Positions 1 through 9,213 of a stretch of DNA of 32,511 nt are shown here, in pieces. The translations under genes were made by a program, and so were the position numbers. Under the pieces are notes generated by a model, which saw only the letters and a program-made list of their open reading frames with translations, had not been told where the DNA came from and did not search any database. This DNA comes from JBHHZI01 sp046757965 (GTDB taxonomy: Bacteria; Acidobacteriota; Polarisedimenticolia; SMYD01). The stretch spans positions 1 to 32,511 of the forward strand of contig JBHHZI010000017.1 in NCBI GenBank assembly GCA_046757965.1, read 5' to 3'. Numbering within the stretch: position 1 is the stretch's first letter; every line of letters begins with the position of its first letter.

Positions 1-939
1 CCGCACATGATCGCGGCGCGGGGCCACATCGTCGGCACCATCCGGGGGCCCCAGGCGGCGCGCGAGAACGGGTTCCGCCAGGTGCTTGATGTCGTCGGGA
101 ACGACGAAGTCGCGTCCGTCGATGAAGGCTGCCGCCCGGGCGGCCCGACTGAGCGCCAGACTGGCCCGGGGCGAGGCGCCGAGCGAGAGATCGGGGTGCG
201 CACGGGTCCGGTCGATGAGGAGGAGCAGGTAATCCAGCAGGCCATCATCGAGGGTGACCGCCTGGGCCTGCTGGCGCGCATGGATGAGGTCGGCGGGCGT
301 GAAGATCGATTCCAGGCGGTCGAGAGGGTGCTGGCGGACCTGATCGGCAATGAGCTGCTTCTCGTGCCCACGATCCGGATAACCCATGGAGATCCGGATC
401 AGAAACCGGTCCATCTGCGACTCCGGTAGCGGGTAGGTGCCGTGATGTTCCAGCGGATTCTGGGTGGCCACCACCAGAAACGGCTGCGGCAATCGGTGGG
501 TGGTGCCATCCAGTGTGACCTGATCCTCTTCCATGGCCTGCAGCAGGGCGCTCTGGGTCCGTGGCGTGGTGCGATTGATCTCGTCGGCGAGGAGGACGTG
601 GCAGAAGATCGGGCCGCCGCGAAAACGAAACTGCCCGGTGGCCGGGTCGAAGACATTCACACCGAGAATGTCGGCGGGCAGAAGATCCGACGTGAACTGG
701 ACCCGGGAGAAGGTTCCTCCCATGGCCCGTGCCAGCGCACGTGCCAGCGTGGTCTTGCCGACCCCGGGCACGTCCTCGATGAGCAGGTGTCCACCGGCAA
801 GGTGGGTGATGGCTGCCAGCCGAACGACATCCGCCTTGCCGCGGATCACCGAGCCGACCGCGGCGAGAAGCGCCATGATGGAAGGCCGTGCGGCAGCCCG
901 GGAAACACGTGCGTCAACTGGCTCGGGGTGTGCGTCCAC
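1..939 (-). CDS. MoxR-family AAA+ ATPase, 3' end cut by window edge
   Basis: The reading frame starts at GTG 939 and is still open at base 1 (313 codons). It encodes a MoxR-type AAA+ ATPase. The Walker A loop reads EDVPGVGKTTLARALA, Walker B reads LLADEINRTTPRTQSALLQAMEE-like with the MoxR-typical NRTTP, and sensor 1 is in LVVATQNPLEHHGTYPLPE. The C-terminal lid region follows, with LGASPRASLALSRAARAAA and a DDIKHLAEPVLAHRL segment that normally lies about 20-30 residues from the end, so little is missing. The GTG is preferred because AAAGGA lies 6 bases upstream; the internal ATG at 876 has no ribosome site. MoxR proteins act as chaperone-like ATPases, usually beside DUF58 and von Willebrand A domain genes. 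These partners would lie beyond the left edge of the window and cannot be checked here. Confidence 0.93.
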   Translation of the reverse strand, partial: MDAHPEPVDARVSRAAARPSIMALLAAVGSVIRGKADVVRLAAITHLAGGHLLIEDVPGVGKTTLARALARAMGGTFSRVQFTSDLLPADILGVNVFDPATGQFRFRGGPIFCHVLLADEINRTTPRTQSALLQAMEEDQVTLDGTTHRLPQPFLVVATQNPLEHHGTYPLPESQMDRFLIRISMGYPDRGHEKQLIADQVRQHPLDRLESIFTPADLIHARQQAQAVTLDDGLLDYLLLLIDRTRAHPDLSLGASPRASLALSRAARAAAFIDGRDFVVPDDIKHLAEPVLARRLGPPDGADDVAPRRDHVR

Positions 940-1067
940 CTGCTGTCCTTTCCCCCGCGCCGGCGACGGCGTCTTCTCCCTCCCCCGTTGAACCGTGAAG
1001 CGCGATGTTACCGCCTCGCCCGACCCGGTTCCACCGGCCGGTCCGCGATGGTGCGGTGTCAGCCCTG

Positions 1068-2213
1068 CTAGCGTCTGGCGAACTGACGTGTGATGCGCTC
1101 GTGAATCCGCTCGAACTCCGCCTTGGATACCTTCAGGAAGGTGTCCACGACCTTCGGGTCGAACTGGATCCCGGAGAACTTCACGATCTCGTCACGCGCC
1201 ACGTCGTGCGACCGACCCTCGCGGTACGGCCGGGTCGATGTGATGGCGTCGTACGTGTCCACGACGGCAAAAATGCGTGCCCCGAGAGGAATGTCCTCGC
1301 CGCTGAGCTGGCGCGGATAACCGGTTCCGTCGAAACGCTCCTGGTGGGACAGGACGATCGGGACAGCTCCTTCCAGAAACGTGATGCCCCGCAGCATCTC
1401 GTACCCGAGCTGCGGATGAGTGTGCATGATCTTCCATTCCTTCTTGTCCAGGGGGCCGGGCTTGCGCAGGATGGCGTCGGGGATACCGATCTTTCCGACG
1501 TCGTGGAGCAGCGCCCCGCGCCGGATGTCGGTCAGTTCCGGCTCGGTGATTCCCATGTGGCGGGCGATGAGCGCCGTGTATTCCGCCACGCGCATCGAGT
1601 GCCCCTGGGTCTCCGTGTCGCGCGTGTCCAGCGCCGCGATCAACGCCTCCAGCGTCGATTCGTACGTTGTCTGGATCTCGGTGAACGCGGTCTTCAGCTC
1701 GTCATACAACGTCTGGATCTCGCGGCTCTTGCGGGTCAACTCCTCGGTGCGCTCGGCCACCTTGGTCTCGAGGTCCCGCTGATACTCGCGATTCTCATCG
1801 ATGAGCCGGCGTTTCTCGACGATCCGGTCGATGGTGAACATCACGTCGGCCAGATTGAATGGCTTGGTGAGGTAGTCACACGCGCCTCGACGGATCGAAT
1901 CGATGGCGGTCTCCGTGTCGGCCACGCCGGAGACCATGATCACATCGATGTCCGAGTTGTACGCCTTGATCGCCTCCAGCAGATCCATGCCGCTGGCGCC
2001 GGGCATGCGCACGTCGGAGATGACCAGATGGAACCGGACGTTGCGGAGCTTGGCGATCGCGTCATCGGCGTTCGCCGCCGTCGAGCAGGGGTATCCCGCG
2101 CTGATGAGTCCCTCCGAGAGGACCTCCCGGATCGACGACTCATCATCGACGATGAGAACGTTGGTCCGCCGCTTCAGGTCGGACGCGTACCCGGCGTAGC
2201 TGGCAGTCGACAC
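1068..2213 (-). CDS. HD-GYP response regulator (cyclic-di-GMP phosphodiesterase type)
   Basis: An N-terminal receiver domain shows VLIVDDES, the phosphoacceptor Asp in SDVRMPG, and the conserved Lys in YLTKPF. A coiled-coil stretch follows (about 60 residues, rich in Glu and Arg, around KVAERTEELTRKSREIQTL). The C-terminal domain is HD-GYP: GHSMRVAEY, then LLHDVGKIGIPD with the metal-binding HD pair, then HQERFDGTGYP with the GYP signature. HD-GYP proteins hydrolyse cyclic di-GMP, so this is an RpfG-like output module controlled by phosphorylation. Two starts are possible. ATG 2288 adds 25 residues without a ribosome site and would leave almost no leader after the candidate promoter at 2307-2334. 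GTG 2213 has AGGGA about 10 bases upstream and begins just before the receiver domain, so it is preferred. No sensor kinase gene is adjacent. Confidence 0.93.
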   Translation of the reverse strand: MSTASYAGYASDLKRRTNVLIVDDESSIREVLSEGLISAGYPCSTAANADDAIAKLRNVRFHLVISDVRMPGASGMDLLEAIKAYNSDIDVIMVSGVADTETAIDSIRRGACDYLTKPFNLADVMFTIDRIVEKRRLIDENREYQRDLETKVAERTEELTRKSREIQTLYDELKTAFTEIQTTYESTLEALIAALDTRDTETQGHSMRVAEYTALIARHMGITEPELTDIRRGALLHDVGKIGIPDAILRKPGPLDKKEWKIMHTHPQLGYEMLRGITFLEGAVPIVLSHQERFDGTGYPRQLSGEDIPLGARIFAVVDTYDAITSTRPYREGRSHDVARDEIVKFSGIQFDPKVVDTFLKVSKAEFERIHERITRQFARR

Positions 2214-2306
2214 CTTGTTGCCATCCCTGACGATTGGCCGCGCCGCCCGGGCTTCACCGTCGGCCAGCCCGCGCGGCAACCCCCTCATGGGCCCGGCCGC
2301 AGAGTG

Positions 2307-2334
2307 AATATAGGCGTGCCCAGATGGAGTGCAA
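2307..2334 (-). promoter_or_regulatory. Candidate sigma-70 promoter for the HD-GYP gene
   Basis: On the minus strand TTGCAC (2334-2329) is followed after 16 bases by TATATT (2312-2307). The -10 is a 5/6 match and the -35 a 3/6 match. Transcription would begin near 2300, which favours the GTG 2213 translation start. This is sequence pattern only. Confidence 0.35.
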
Positions 2335-2390
2335 GTGTAAGGAATAGCTACACTTCGACTCGATCGGCCGGGTTTAGTTCACACGCCGGT

Positions 2391-5171
2391 CTAAATCGCC
2401 GGGGTGGGAGAGGCGGACCCCGGCTTGGCGTCGAGCCAGTTGGCGCCGTGTCCCAGGTCCACGGTCAGGGGCACGGCCAGCGGATGAACCTGCTCCATGG
2501 CGGTGCGCACCAGGTCCCGGGCTGCTTCGATCTCCACAACCGGCACCTCGAACACGAGTTCGTCGTGCACCTGGAGGATCATCCGCGTCTCCATGCGCGC
2601 CTCCGAGAGCCGGCGGGCGATATCGATCATGGCCATCTTGATGAGATCCGCCGCGGTGCCCTGGATCGTGGTGTTCACCGCGGCGCGCAGGGCTTGCTGC
2701 CGGGCCATGCGGTTCTTCGAGTTGATCTCGGGGAAGAAGCGTACTCTCGAGAACATCGTGCGAACACACTCCTCGGCCTCTGCAGCAGCAATGGTCGTGT
2801 CGATGTAGTTCTTCACGCGCTCGAACCGGTCGAAGTACGAGGCGATGAAGGCCTTCGCGTCCTTCATGCTGATGCCCTGCTCACGGGAGAGCCGTTGTGG
2901 GCCCATTCCGTAGAGGATGCCGAAGTTCACCGCCTTCGCCCGGCGACGCATCTCACTGCTGACGAGCTCGGGCGCCACGCCGAAGATCTCCGCCGCGGTC
3001 CGGGTATGAATGTCCTCGTTGTTCCGGAAGGCGTCGATGAGAACCGGATCGCCGGCGAGGTGAGCCAGGATCCGCAGTTCCACCTGGCTGTAGTCGGCGG
3101 TCAGCAGCAGGTTGCCTGCCTCGGGCACGAACGCCCGGCGGATCTCACGGCCGATCTGTGTGCGTATCGGGATGTTCTGCAGGTTCGGGTCGGATGATGA
3201 CAGGCGTCCGGTGGCCGCCACGGTCTGGTTGAGCCGGGTGTGGAGACGGCCGGTGTCCGGATTCACCAGTGCCGGCAAGGCGTCTACATAGGTCCCCTTC
3301 AGCTTCGCCAGGCTGCGCCATTCCAGGACGTGGGCGCAGATCGGGTGCTCGGCCGCCAGGTCCTCGAGCACCTGCTGGCTGGTGGAGAACGCCCGGGTCT
3401 TCGCCGTCCGTCGCTTCGACGCCAGTCCCAGGCGCCCAAAGAGCACCTCGCCGAGTTGCTTGGGCGAGTTGATGTTGAACGGTGTGCCGGCCTCATCGTG
3501 GATGGTCGCGGCGATGCGTGACAGATCCTCCTCCATCCGGCGTGACATGGCCGCCAGGTGATCGACATCGATGCGGACGCCGGCCTCCTCCATGGCGACC
3601 AGAACCGGCAGCAGAGGCATCTCCACCGACCTGAAGAGACCGGCGACACCGACCTCTTCGAGCTTCGCCGCCAGCAGGACGTCCAGGCGGTGGGTCGTGG
3701 CCGCCCGGGCGCCGGCATACGACGTCACCGCGTCGAGGTCCACCTGATCGAGGGGAACCTCCTTCACGCCGGTGCCGGCGATCTCGCCCAGAGGAGTGAG
3801 TCTCCGGTCGAGGTACGTTACCGCCAGGTCTTCCAGCTGGTGTGGGCGGCCGGCATCGAGGAGATAGCCCGCCACCATGGTGTCAAAGGCGGCGGTTGCC
3901 GGGTCGATCCCGTGTCGGTGCAGGATGATATCGGCGAACTTCGCATCATGGGCTACTCGCCGTGTCTTGCCGCCCACCAGCAGCGGGCGCAGTAGCTCGA
4001 GCGCACCGGCCAGCAGCAGATGGGCCGAAGACTCCGGCGTCCGGTTGGACACCTCGGAGCCCGTGGCCACGGGAAGAGACGGCGCCGTGGGCGCTGCATG
4101 AGGAAGAACGGGGACATAGGCACCCACGTCGTCGTCGACAGCCAGCGCCAGGCCCACGATCTCCGCTCGCATGGGGTCCGTGCCACGCGAGACCACCTCC
4201 AGCGCAAAGGATCCAGCCGCTACCGCCTGCTTCACGAGGCCGGCCAGCCCCTCGCGCCCGGTGATCGCCTCGTGGCCCGCCGCACCGGGCACCGCTCCCG
4301 ACGGCTCCAGTTCCTTCAGCAGCGAGGTGAACTCGAGGCGGCCGAACAGGTCACGGAGCTTGCCGGTGTCAGGCGGCCTGCAGCGCAGAGCCTCGGCATC
4401 CAGATCGACCGGCGCGTCCCGACGCACCGTGGCCAGGTCCCGGGACAGGCGGGCCAGATCGGCGTTGGCCTGCAACGATTCCCGGTAGGACTTGCGCTTG
4501 ATCTCGGCGGCGTGGGTGAGCACCCCTTCCAGACTGCCGTAATCGGCCAGGAGCTGCCGGGCTCCCTTGGCGCCGATACCCGGCACGCCCGGGATGTTGT
4601 CCGACGCGTCTCCCATCAGCGCCAGCACGTCGGTCACCTGGCCCGGACGCACGCCGAAGATTTCCTTCACCTTGGCCGCGTCCATCATCAGATTGCCCTT
4701 GTGCGGGTTCATGATCTGAACGTGATCATCCACGAGCTGGAACAGGTCCTTGTCCGATGCGACGACCACGACATCGAATCCGGACCGGGTGGCCTTCCGG
4801 CACAGCGTGCCGATCAGATCGTCTGCCTCGAAGCCGTCCATCTCGATCACCGGGATGTTATGAGCGGCGGTGACCTCCTTGACGAGAGAAAACTGCGGGA
4901 CGAGATCGTCGGGAGCGGCCGGACGATTGGCCTTGTACGGCGCATACATCTCGTTGCGGAACGTCACCTCACCCCGGTCGAAACAGATGCCGAGATACTC
5001 GGGGGACACATCCCGGATCAGCTTGTGCAGCATGGTCGTGAAGCCATAGACGGCGTTCGTGACCAGCCCGTCACGTGTCGTGAACGACCCGCGCAGCGCG
5101 AAGAACGCCCGGTAGACGTTCGCGGTGCCATCCACCAGCCACAGTCTTGGACGGACCGTCGAAGCACTCAT
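2391..5171 (-). CDS. polA: DNA polymerase I
   Basis: The 926-residue product has the usual three-domain PolA length. Residues 1-~295 form the 5' nuclease: LVDGTANVYRAF at the start, then DGFEADDLIGTL, ALMGDASDNIPGVPGIGAKGA. Residues ~300-500 correspond to the 3'-5' exonuclease fold but its catalytic motifs are lost: the DxE motif is ALE (near 324), motif II reads AHDAKFAD, and the YxxxD motif reads YAGAR (near 485). Proofreading is therefore probably absent. The polymerase domain is intact: motif A LTADYSQVELRI (near 692), motif B RRRAKAVNFGILYG (near 744; Phe at the ddNTP-discriminating site), motif C QVHDELVFE (near 870). The start ATG has GGAGGAG 7 bases upstream. The protein fills gaps in repair and Okazaki fragment processing. 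It sits between the HD-GYP gene and a divergent amidohydrolase. Confidence 0.98.
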   Translation of the reverse strand: MSASTVRPRLWLVDGTANVYRAFFALRGSFTTRDGLVTNAVYGFTTMLHKLIRDVSPEYLGICFDRGEVTFRNEMYAPYKANRPAAPDDLVPQFSLVKEVTAAHNIPVIEMDGFEADDLIGTLCRKATRSGFDVVVVASDKDLFQLVDDHVQIMNPHKGNLMMDAAKVKEIFGVRPGQVTDVLALMGDASDNIPGVPGIGAKGARQLLADYGSLEGVLTHAAEIKRKSYRESLQANADLARLSRDLATVRRDAPVDLDAEALRCRPPDTGKLRDLFGRLEFTSLLKELEPSGAVPGAAGHEAITGREGLAGLVKQAVAAGSFALEVVSRGTDPMRAEIVGLALAVDDDVGAYVPVLPHAAPTAPSLPVATGSEVSNRTPESSAHLLLAGALELLRPLLVGGKTRRVAHDAKFADIILHRHGIDPATAAFDTMVAGYLLDAGRPHQLEDLAVTYLDRRLTPLGEIAGTGVKEVPLDQVDLDAVTSYAGARAATTHRLDVLLAAKLEEVGVAGLFRSVEMPLLPVLVAMEEAGVRIDVDHLAAMSRRMEEDLSRIAATIHDEAGTPFNINSPKQLGEVLFGRLGLASKRRTAKTRAFSTSQQVLEDLAAEHPICAHVLEWRSLAKLKGTYVDALPALVNPDTGRLHTRLNQTVAATGRLSSSDPNLQNIPIRTQIGREIRRAFVPEAGNLLLTADYSQVELRILAHLAGDPVLIDAFRNNEDIHTRTAAEIFGVAPELVSSEMRRRAKAVNFGILYGMGPQRLSREQGISMKDAKAFIASYFDRFERVKNYIDTTIAAAEAEECVRTMFSRVRFFPEINSKNRMARQQALRAAVNTTIQGTAADLIKMAMIDIARRLSEARMETRMILQVHDELVFEVPVVEIEAARDLVRTAMEQVHPLAVPLTVDLGHGANWLDAKPGSASPTPAI

Positions 5172-5332
5172 CCTCGATCTCCTCCCGGGGAAGGCCGGAG
5201 TCTACCACGGGGCCCAGGTGCGGCCCTCGCCCCACGGCGGCGCGAGACCTGACGCTGGACACGCCTTCCGGACCGTCGCGGCACACCGCGCCTGCACATC
5301 GTCCGGTCGGCGCCATGCACACGGCCCGATGG

Positions 5333-5361
5333 TTGACTCCAGGGGCCGTCGTCAGTTAAAC
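5333..5361 (+). promoter_or_regulatory. Candidate promoter for the amidohydrolase gene
   Basis: TTGACT (5333-5338, 5/6 match to the -35 consensus) is followed by a 17-base spacer and TTAAAC (5356-5361, 3/6 match). It lies about 50 bases before the start codon in the 237-base divergent gap between polA and the amidohydrolase. Nothing else was recognised in this gap. Confidence 0.35.
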
Positions 5362-5408
5362 CGTGCCGATCGTGTGATGATCCGGATGATGAGGACAAGG
5401 AGCAAGCC

Positions 5409-6872
5409 ATGATGTCAGCCCACGATTCTTCCCGCCCCCGTCGCCACCCGGCCGGCCAGGCATCCTCCCGGAGAGGCCGGCGTGCCCGGTCGGATCGCCG
5501 GACACGCCGGACTGCGACGCATCGCGCCGGACTCACGCAGCATCTTGCGGCGGCGGCGCACCCGTGGCGCCGTTGCCTGGCCCTGATACCCGCCGTGGCC
5601 CTGGCGGCAGGCCCGGCCGGCGCTGCCATCGCCGCCGGCGACACCATCGTGGTCAAGGCCGGCACCCTCATCGACGGCACCGGGGCCACACCGATGCATG
5701 ACGCCTACATCGTGGTCGAGGACGGCCGCATCACCGCCGTCGGAGAGCGCGTGCGGCTGCCCCGTCCCCACACACTCATCGACCTCTCCGACGAGACGGT
5801 GCTGCCGGGCTTTCTCGACGCCCACGTGCACCTGACAGGCAGACATATCGGTGAGGGCAACAACTGGGAAGACGCGGCCGTCCGCGACCTGCCGCAGGAG
5901 AACGCCATCCGGGGGGTCCGGAATGCCTGGCTGACCCTCACTGCCGGCTTCACGACGGTCCGCAACGTCGGCGCGCATGATTTCTCCGACATCGCTCTGC
6001 GCAACATGATCCACGATGGCGTCGTCCCCGGCCCGCGTATCCTCGCGGCCGGGCATTCGCTGGGCATTACGGGTGGACACTGCGACACCAACGGGTACAA
6101 CCCCGGCATCCTCGACCGCGGCCCGCTGGGAGGGATCGCCGACGGGGCGGACGAGATCACCAAGGCCATCCGCCTCCAGGTGAAGAACGGCGCCGACGTG
6201 ATCAAGTTCTGCGCCACGGGCGGCGTCCTCTCCGAGGGAGATGCCGTCGGCGTGCAGCAGTACTCGGAAAGTGAGATGGAGATCCTCGTCAAGGAGGCGC
6301 ACCTCGCCGGCCGGCGCGTCGCCGCGCACGCCCACGGCAACGCCGGCATCAAGGCGGCCGTCCGCGCCGGGGTTGACTCCATCGAACACGGGTCCGAGCT
6401 CGACGACGCGGCCATCGAGTTGTTCAAGAAACATCACACCTTCCTGGTCCCGACGCTCATGGCCCAGGAGGCGGTGGAGAAGCAGGCGAGAGAGCATCTC
6501 CTGGTCGGTCTGCGCGCGGAGAAGGCGCTCTACATCGCTCCGCGGGCACGCGCGTCGTTTCGCCGCGCCGTGGAGGCCGGGCTCCCCATCGCCCTGGGCT
6601 CCGATGCCGGCGTCTTTCCTCACGGCACGCAGGGTCATGAATTCGAGCTGATGGCCGCCAACGGGATGACACCGATGCAGGCCATCGTCGCCGGCACGCA
6701 CAACGCCGCCACGCTCCTGGGCCTGGACCAGGAGGTCGGCACGGTGGAAGCCGGCAAGGTGGCCGACCTGGTCGGCGTCCCCGGCAATCCCCTGGAGGAC
6801 ATGAGCGTCGTCACCCACCCGGTCTTCGTCATGCACGAGGGACGGGTCGTGGTCGGGGGCGAGGAAAACTGA
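5409..6872 (+). CDS. Exported metal-dependent amidohydrolase (imidazolonepropionase/Xaa-Pro dipeptidase-like)
   Basis: This 487-residue protein is an amidohydrolase-superfamily enzyme. Metal ligands can be followed in order: HxH in DAHVHL (about residues 138-140), the carboxylated Lys in DVIKFCATGG (about 264), His in AAHAHGN (about 306), His in SIEHGS (about 324) and the final Asp in LGSDAG (about 398). That set is typical of the binuclear subgroup related to imidazolonepropionase, whose members often hydrolyse Xaa-Pro or N-acyl amino acid bonds. The substrate cannot be told from the sequence. A long Arg-rich N-terminus (about 50 residues) precedes a hydrophobic export signal, CLALIPAVALAAGPAGAAIA, so the catalytic part is probably periplasmic. 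ATG 5409 is supported by AAGGAG 7 bases upstream. The N-terminal extension is long for a signal peptide, and a later start is conceivable. Confidence 0.92.
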   Translation: MMSAHDSSRPRRHPAGQASSRRGRRARSDRRTRRTATHRAGLTQHLAAAAHPWRRCLALIPAVALAAGPAGAAIAAGDTIVVKAGTLIDGTGATPMHDAYIVVEDGRITAVGERVRLPRPHTLIDLSDETVLPGFLDAHVHLTGRHIGEGNNWEDAAVRDLPQENAIRGVRNAWLTLTAGFTTVRNVGAHDFSDIALRNMIHDGVVPGPRILAAGHSLGITGGHCDTNGYNPGILDRGPLGGIADGADEITKAIRLQVKNGADVIKFCATGGVLSEGDAVGVQQYSESEMEILVKEAHLAGRRVAAHAHGNAGIKAAVRAGVDSIEHGSELDDAAIELFKKHHTFLVPTLMAQEAVEKQAREHLLVGLRAEKALYIAPRARASFRRAVEAGLPIALGSDAGVFPHGTQGHEFELMAANGMTPMQAIVAGTHNAATLLGLDQEVGTVEAGKVADLVGVPGNPLEDMSVVTHPVFVMHEGRVVVGGEEN

Positions 6873-6943
6873 CTCTCCCGCCGGCTGGAAGGCGCGCTGG
6901 CCGATCGAAACCGAGGATCGTCGCCCCGCCCGGGCTCCGGGGA

Positions 6944-9166
6944 TCAGCTCAGGCGCGCGCCCGGGCGCAGGCCGCCGGTGAGCGGCGTCATCACCGACAG
7001 CTTGCCGTCCACCTCCGCGGCGAGAACCATGCCCTGGGAATCAAAGCCCATCATGCGACGCGGCTTGAGGTTCGCGATGACCACGACGGTCTTGCCGACC
7101 AGATCGGCCGGGTCGTAATGCTCCTGGATTCCCGCCAGGATGGTCCGGGTATCGATGCCGGTGTCGATGGTGAACTTGAGAAGCTTCCTGGACCCCTTCA
7201 CCTTCTCGGCGTCGAGAATCTTCCCGAGCCGGAAATCGCACCGGAGAAAATCATCGATGGTGATCTCGGGGCGCAGAGAAGGCAAGCCCGACTCGGTGGC
7301 CGGCGCGTCGGGATCCGCCGCCGCCTCGGACGCCGAGACCTTCGCCCCGGCTGTCGAAACTCCACCCTCCGCGCCGGGCGGTGTCTGTGCAGACGACTTC
7401 TCCACCGGTGAATCCTCTGTACTCATGGGTTCTTCTCCCTTCAGGCGCGCGGCACGCGCGTGGAGCGCCTCGATCTCGGCGCAGATGATCGAGTCGTCGA
7501 TCTTGGCAAACAGGGGGCGGGGTTCGCCCAGACGGCGACCCGCCGGGTCGGGCGGCGCACCCGAGCTGTCCCAGGGTTGCTCGGTCACGTCACCCGACCC
7601 GCCGAGCATGCCCCACAGGGCCTGCGCGGCAGCCGGGATGAACGGCGCCGAGATCACCGCCAGGGTCTCCAGCAGGGACACTTCCCGGTTGAGCGAGGTT
7701 CCACAGCGGACCGCGTCATTTCCCAGCGTCTTCCAGGGCCGGGTGGCATCGAAGTACCGGTTTCCATCGCGCGCCAGGTTCATCATCGTCACCGCCGCGT
7801 CCCGGAGCCGGAACGATTCCACCGCCGCCGCCACGTCCGCCGGAGCCTGACGCTGCCTTCGCGTGAGCCCGTCGTCCTCCGGTCCTTCCGGGCCGCGGGG
7901 CGGGACGACCCCGTCGAAGGAACGGTGTATGAAGGTGAGCACGCGATGGGCCAGGTTGCCGTAGATATCGGCCAGCTCGCCGTTGACCTTGGCCTGGAAG
8001 TCCTTCCAGGTGAACTCCGCGTCGGCGGTCTCGGGCAGATTGCGACAGATGGTCCACCGGATCATGTCCGGGCTGTACTTCGAGAAGAAATCGTCGAGAT
8101 CGATGTACCAGCCGGTCGAGGTGTTGAACTTGCCCCCCTCGAAGTTGAAGAACTCGTTGGCGGGGACGTCGGACACCAGGGTCCAGGGGTCGGGCTGGGC
8201 CATCATCATGGCGGGAAAGGTGAGGCAGTGAAACGGGATGTTGTCCTTGCCGATGAAGTGCACGATCTGGCAGCCCGGGTCCTGCCAGTAGGCGCGCCAC
8301 TTCTCCGGCTCGCCCTGCTTCTCCGCCCACTCCTGGGTGGCGGTGATGTATCCGATGGGAGCGTCGAACCAGACATAGATGACCTTCCCCACCGCCTCGG
8401 CGAGGGGCACGGGGACACCCCAGTCCAGGTCGCGAGTGACCGGACGCGGGTGAAGTCCCTGCTTCAGGAGCCCGTCGACGAAGCGCAGCACGTTCTTCTT
8501 CCAGTGAGGCCGCGCCTCGATGAACTCCGTCAGCCGCCCGGCGAGACGGTCGAGCATGAGATACCAGTGCCGCGTGGAGCGTGTCTCGGGACGGGAACCA
8601 CAAACCTTGCAGCGCGGCTCGCGGAGCCTGAGGGGGTCGATCCACGTTCCGCAGCGCGGACACTCATCGCCCCGCGCCGACTCATAGCCGCATTCGTGGC
8701 ACGTGCCGGTGAGATAGCGATCCGGCAGGAACATCTCGTCTCGGGTGCAGTAGAGCTGCCGCGAATCCTGCGGCTGCACCCAGCCGCCCTCCACCAGGCG
8801 CATGAAGATCTCCTGCGACAGACGCGCATGCTTCGGCGTGGAGGTCCGGGAAAAATGATCGAAGCGGATGTCGAGCCGGTCGAAGAGCTTCCGGATCTCA
8901 TCATGCCAGTGGTCGACGTGGGCACGAGGTGTCACGCCGGCCTGGGCCGCGGTCAGCGTGATGGCGACACCGTGCTCGTCGGTGCCACAGATGTAGACCA
9001 CGTCGTGGCCCCGCGCCTTGCGCGTGCGCACGTAGATGTCCGCCGGCAGGTACGCTCCCGCCACGTGCCCGAAATGAATCGGACCGTTGGCGTACGGCAG
9101 GGCTGATGTGACCAGCACGCGAGCCGGGCCGGGGCCGCCCGGCGGATTGGACTTCTTCGGATTCAC
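6944..9166 (-). CDS. metG: Methionyl-tRNA synthetase with C-terminal tRNA-binding domain
   Basis: This enzyme charges tRNA-Met with methionine. The class I HIGH motif is HFGH at residues 31-34, inside TSALPYANGPIHFGHVAGAY. A four-cysteine double knuckle zinc region is visible (CHECG, CPRCG, CKVCG). The KMSKS loop is the variant KFNTS (near residue 348), and the anticodon-binding helical domain follows. A low-complexity Ala/Ser/Pro/Glu linker of about 50 residues leads to a C-terminal OB-fold tRNA-binding domain (Trbp111/EMAPII type, from about residue 634: FLRCDFRLGKI, LKPRRMMGFDSQGM). I chose GTG 9166 (740 residues): GGAG lies 7 bases upstream and it avoids overlapping the helicase gene. The frame extends to 9343 but those extra residues do not resemble MetRS. 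It is probably co-transcribed with the helicase and glyA genes upstream. Confidence 0.97.
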   Translation of the reverse strand: MNPKKSNPPGGPGPARVLVTSALPYANGPIHFGHVAGAYLPADIYVRTRKARGHDVVYICGTDEHGVAITLTAAQAGVTPRAHVDHWHDEIRKLFDRLDIRFDHFSRTSTPKHARLSQEIFMRLVEGGWVQPQDSRQLYCTRDEMFLPDRYLTGTCHECGYESARGDECPRCGTWIDPLRLREPRCKVCGSRPETRSTRHWYLMLDRLAGRLTEFIEARPHWKKNVLRFVDGLLKQGLHPRPVTRDLDWGVPVPLAEAVGKVIYVWFDAPIGYITATQEWAEKQGEPEKWRAYWQDPGCQIVHFIGKDNIPFHCLTFPAMMMAQPDPWTLVSDVPANEFFNFEGGKFNTSTGWYIDLDDFFSKYSPDMIRWTICRNLPETADAEFTWKDFQAKVNGELADIYGNLAHRVLTFIHRSFDGVVPPRGPEGPEDDGLTRRQRQAPADVAAAVESFRLRDAAVTMMNLARDGNRYFDATRPWKTLGNDAVRCGTSLNREVSLLETLAVISAPFIPAAAQALWGMLGGSGDVTEQPWDSSGAPPDPAGRRLGEPRPLFAKIDDSIICAEIEALHARAARLKGEEPMSTEDSPVEKSSAQTPPGAEGGVSTAGAKVSASEAAADPDAPATESGLPSLRPEITIDDFLRCDFRLGKILDAEKVKGSRKLLKFTIDTGIDTRTILAGIQEHYDPADLVGKTVVVIANLKPRRMMGFDSQGMVLAAEVDGKLSVMTPLTGGLRPGARLS

Positions 9167-9213
9167 GCTCTCGCTCCGCGGAAGGGCGATTGTGGTCGAT
9201 GCCCAGGATGGGG

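Noticed and set aside
1005..3197. Long plus-strand open frame of 730 codons
   Set aside because: It lies opposite the HD-GYP and polA genes, whose domains and motifs are unmistakable. The plus-strand translation has no recognisable domain; long antisense frames are expected at this G+C.
5415..6836. 473-codon minus-strand open frame
   Set aside because: It is antisense to the amidohydrolase with its full set of metal ligands.
7460..9106. 548-codon plus-strand open frame
   Set aside because: It is antisense to metG, whose catalytic, zinc and tRNA-binding motifs are all present.
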